A stretch of DNA of 64,000 nt from Pristionchus mayeri (Eukaryota > Nematoda > Chromadorea > Rhabditida > Neodiplogasteridae). The position numbers were made by a program, and so were the translations under genes. How positions within the stretch are numbered: the stretch's first letter is position 1; each line of letters starts with the position of its first letter. The notes beneath the pieces are model-generated. The model saw nothing but the letters and a program-made list of their open reading frames with translations, was not told the DNA's origin and made no database searches. The DNA lies in NCBI GenBank assembly GCA_036245805.1, contig BTRK01000005.1:18328984-18392983 (forward strand). The letters run 5' to 3'. Of this stretch, positions 60,836-64,000 are shown piece after piece.

Positions 60836-63637
60836 TTATTCAGTGTGAGAGAGTATGGCGATTAAGGGGTGGTTCAGTAATCGGCGCTTGAATACTCGTA
60901 TGTTGGGGGCGGTTCGAATTTCTTCAGGGAGTTGGGAATACCATCTGGATGTTCTAACAGGAAAGGAATGAAATCTAGAAGTGCTAGTGGTCAGTTCGAT
61001 ATTGATACCAAATGTTGATGTTCGATCTCGCTGGTCTCGTTGAGGTTTGTATACATAGAATGACGAACGGGGAATAATAGTGGATCCAGTCATAATCATA
61101 TGAGTCATACAAATATCACCTATGACTCTCCTCTCAGTAAGCGGGCGCAGGCCAAGAAGTTTCAAACGATCAGGGTAGGAGGGTAGAGAAAGAGGATAGG
61201 AAGGAGAGGGGAAGCAACGATAAAAGACTTGACGGGTGAAAATATGTTGAACTTTCTCAAGAGTTTCAATGTCAGATAAGTAATGAGGATTCCAAAAAGG
61301 AGAAGCAAAGTCAAGGAGGGGAAGGACATACGCTTTGTAACTACGAAGAAGGATGGTGGGGCAGTTGAATGGGAGGGCTTTGAGAATCAGGAATAACTTA
61401 GAGGTGGCTTTCTGAGCACGGTTTCTAATAGAGCAAGAATTCTTGAGGTCAGAGCGGACTTGAACACCTAGATCACGGACGTTATTCTCGAGGGGTAGCT
61501 GAATGGAATTAATATTGTAGCGAGGGGAGGATTGTTTGGAGCCTATACGAAGATGAGAGCATTTAGAAGCAGACAGAGACAATTGGTTGAGTTGGGTCCA
61601 TTCAAAGAGGCAATCAAGGGCAGATTGAAATTCAGAAGTAATAGCAGATTTGGTCGACTTATTGTAGGAGATATACAATTTGACATCATCAGCATAACAT
61701 TGGACGGATACGTTGTGAAACTTGGATAGGAGACGAGAAAGATCAGCTAGATAGATGGAGAAGAGAATAGGTCCTAGGACACTGCCTTGTGGTACTCCTG
61801 AGAGGATGGGGAAGGGGTCGCTAGTCACGGAGGGCAAACGAACGGAGAAAGTGCGGTTGGATAGAAAGGAGTCGATCCATGATAGTAGATTACCATGGAT
61901 ACCGTAGTGAGATAATCGAGCAATTAATTTAGGGTACGGAACAACATCGAAAGCGCGAGTGAAATCAATGTACACTACATCAGTTGTAAGCTTTTTAGAG
62001 TGAGAAGTAGTCCAATCATTTTGACAAGTCAATAAATTTGTAATAACACTAGCACCAGAACGGAAACCGTGCTGGTTGGAAGGGAGGATATTGAAGCGAG
62101 AGAGGTGACTATTGAGGTGGTCTTTGATGAGACGTTCCATGGTCTTAGCAGCAGGAGAAATGATAGAGATGGGTCTATAAGAGGAGGGAAGGTTGCTATC
62201 TTTGCCCGGCTTAGGAATGGGAGTAATAAGGGAATGTTTCCAAGCTGATGGGACAGTCCCAGAAATGAGACTGAGGTTGTAAATATCAGCTAAGGGGGTA
62301 GATAGAGCATATGCACACTTAGAGAAAATAATCTGAGGAATGCCATCATAGCCTGTAGAGCAAGATGGGGACAATTTGCGTAATGCTTTGTAAACTGCAT
62401 GAGGGAAAAGGGTGAATAGAGAGAGTGAAGGAGAGATGGGTAAGGAGGAGAGAGGGGGGAGAAGGCCATCATCTAAGGTGAAATGAGAAGCGAATTCAGA
62501 AGCAAGTAAATTAGACTTAGAAGAACTATCATAAACTGGTTCATTATCAGATGAAACTAGTTCAGGTATAGATAGCTTAGGTTTTGTGAGAGAAGAAATA
62601 TGGCGATACAAATCTTTAGAACGAGCTAATTTCTTACGGGTAGAGTAACGAGTCCATTTGTCAATCTCGAAAAGTAATTTCTTACTACAATGGTCAAAAA
62701 GAGTTCTAACAGCCGGGATATGAATCTTAGCGAATAATTGATCACGATGCTTAATTAAGCGAGTAACATGGCTTGGATATGAAAGAGAGGGAGGTCGAGG
62801 AGTACGGTAGGGGACAAAGAGGTCAATAGCTGAATGAATTGTAGAAGAGATATGGTTATACACGGAATCGATATCAGGACAGTCACGAAATAAGGATAAC
62901 CAGTCAATAGATAGAAGGTGGTTGGACAGAGCTGGATAATCGACACGAGAGAAGTCTCGAATTAAGGGAGGTTGAGGTGGGGATTGAGGAGACGAGAGGG
63001 AGAATGAAATACCAGAATGGTCTCATGAAGGGAAGGGAGGAATAGCGGAAATGGCCGATACTACGGTGGGATCGTTACCTAAGACCCAATCGATACATCT
63101 AACGCCGCGCGTTGGAAACATGTGAAGATGAGAGAGATTTGCAGATATAATGAAATCACGAAATGTACGATCAGCGGGAGCAGGAATGGTACAAAGGGAA
63201 TATGAGTTAAAATCACCGGAAATAATGATGGGGTGTGGAGTCGATGCATGGATGTCTGATAAGCAATTAATGAGGGAGTCGGTCTTGGAAATGGAATAGC
63301 TTGGAGGACGATAGACTAGACATAATCTAATGTATGCACTCGAGTGGAAAAGGTCGATACAGGTAATCTCGTGTTCGGTGGAGGGAAGGGATACTGTGGA
63401 GAAAGAGAAGTAATCACGAAGAATGATGCAGGTTCCGCCACCACGGGAGGATCGATCAGAGCGAATAATGGTGTACGGTAGAGATCCGATAATGAGAGAT
63501 GATGGGGTCTTGCTTGATAGCCATGTCTCAGTTAGGAATACGATATCAGGTTGGGTTGCCATGAGGAATGAGCGGAAAGCATCGAGCTTATTAACGACTG
63601 AACTGATATTGAAATAGTGGCATGAAAAGGAGGCCAT
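60836..63637 (-). mobile_element. CR1/Jockey-like LINE ORF2, one premature stop
   Basis: A single frame of about 934 codons. The first part is an apurinic-type endonuclease (DIVFLTETWLS, VYRPPS, IISGDFNSY, IDWVLGN). The second is a reverse transcriptase (STGYDGIPQ, LITPIPKPGKD, SYRPISIIS, QHGFRSG, VYIDFTRAFDVV, GVPQGSVLGPILF, catalytic YADD in QCYADDVKLY). Domain order and the PKPGKD, GVPQGSVLGP motifs fit CR1/Jockey-type elements. A TGA at 63023-63025 splits the two domains, with the frame open on both sides (FPS-stop-DHSGISF), so it needs one base change from an intact ORF2. It ends at 60836-60838; the 3' end is not marked by an obvious microsatellite. Confidence 0.9.
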
Positions 63638-63654
63638 CGCTGGCTCGGGCTGAG

Positions 63655-63999
63655 CTAGTTTAAAGGAGGGGCGACTGAGTTGGGAGTAGTAGTGATGGGT
63701 GTAGTGGGAGCAGAATCGAGGAGGGAAGGCATTTTGGGGAAGAGGGACTGAGTGGTGGCGGAGGGAACGGAGGGAACGGAGGGAACGAGAGTGGGATGGG
63801 CGGAAGTGCGAGACTTATCGTAGTTCTGGGAGCGAGGGTGGCGGAGAGACTTCTTCATTGCTTCAAGTTGTGACTTCTCGATGAGTGAGCCCCCGTAGAT
63901 CATCATGTCCTTTCCGTCTGCTATCATCGACCGTTTCTTCACTCGCAATTGGTAGGCGGCTTCACGCTCAGCCTTGGTCATAGAGGGGCGAACATACAC
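63655..63999 (-). CDS. 5' ORF of the same LINE, partial at the window edge
   Basis: The frame enters from the right edge and stops at 63655-63657, 18 bases before the ATG of the endonuclease frame, in a different frame. It is basic and Ser/Thr/Pro-rich (ERTEAAY-like start region, KKRSMIADGKDMMIYGGSLI, repeated VPSVPSV), with no recognised zinc knuckle in the visible part. By position it is the end of ORF1 or a leader frame of the element. Confidence 0.55.
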   Translation of the reverse strand: MYVRPSMTKAEREAAYQLRVKKRSMIADGKDMMIYGGSLIEKSQLEAMKKSLRHPRSQNYDKSRTSAHPTLVPSVPSVPSATTQSLFPKMPSLLDSAPTTPITTTPNSVAPPLN

Positions 64000-64000
64000 A

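Overview
The window looks like nuclear DNA of a rhabditid (clade V type) nematode. The grounds are many short introns with TTTCAG-like acceptors, a FLP-33-type FMRFamide-like peptide gene, a nematode-type nuclear hormone receptor (CRACTVFFR P-box), expanded F-box and CK1-like kinase genes, a SLC22 organic-cation transporter, and RTE, CR1-like and mariner elements with palindromic MITEs. Species is not determinable by eye; a diplogastrid or Caenorhabditis relative is plausible. All gene models were spliced by hand from frames and GT/AG sites.

Layout. 0.1-0.5 kb (-): edge gene of unknown function. 1.05-3.78 kb (+): complete receptor tyrosine kinase with a C-type lectin ectodomain. 4.08-11.37 kb: tandem duplication of an F-box-like gene; copy 1 has a nonsense codon in its last exon, copy 2 carries a 5'-truncated RTE retrotransposon in an intron. 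12.3-12.9 kb (-): flp-33-like neuropeptide gene. 14.07-15.42 kb: 1.35-kb foldback element. 15.97-28.72 kb (+): SLC22 transporter whose 6-kb intron contains a whole nuclear hormone receptor gene on the other strand, itself carrying an 8-bp-TSD foldback element; a second possible nested minus-strand gene lies at 27.0-27.4 kb.

29.4-39.9 kb: a second tandem duplication. Each unit has a secreted Thr/Pro-rich gene (+) followed by a divergent F-box gene (-). Unit 1 is intact in coding sequence but its F-box introns hold a mariner and a foldback element. Unit 2 is decayed: the secreted gene has an inverted exon and a stop codon, and the F-box copy has lost its aligned start codon.

40.0-41.9 kb (-): CK1/TTBK-like kinase with an in-frame amber codon before its basic tail. 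42.4-43.4 kb: MITE with 8-bp TSD and GGGGCCGT arrays. 43.6-47.0 kb (-): ER FKBP/EF-hand protein ending in KDEL, with a plus-strand secreted gene in one intron. 48.25-54.1 kb (-): FLVCR-like (SLC49) transporter. 58.4-60.7 kb (-): unidentified single-pass membrane protein. 60.8 kb to the edge (-): CR1/Jockey-like LINE with one premature stop.

No single pathway links the genes. The main theme is recent local duplication, nested genes and intronic insertion of mobile DNA.
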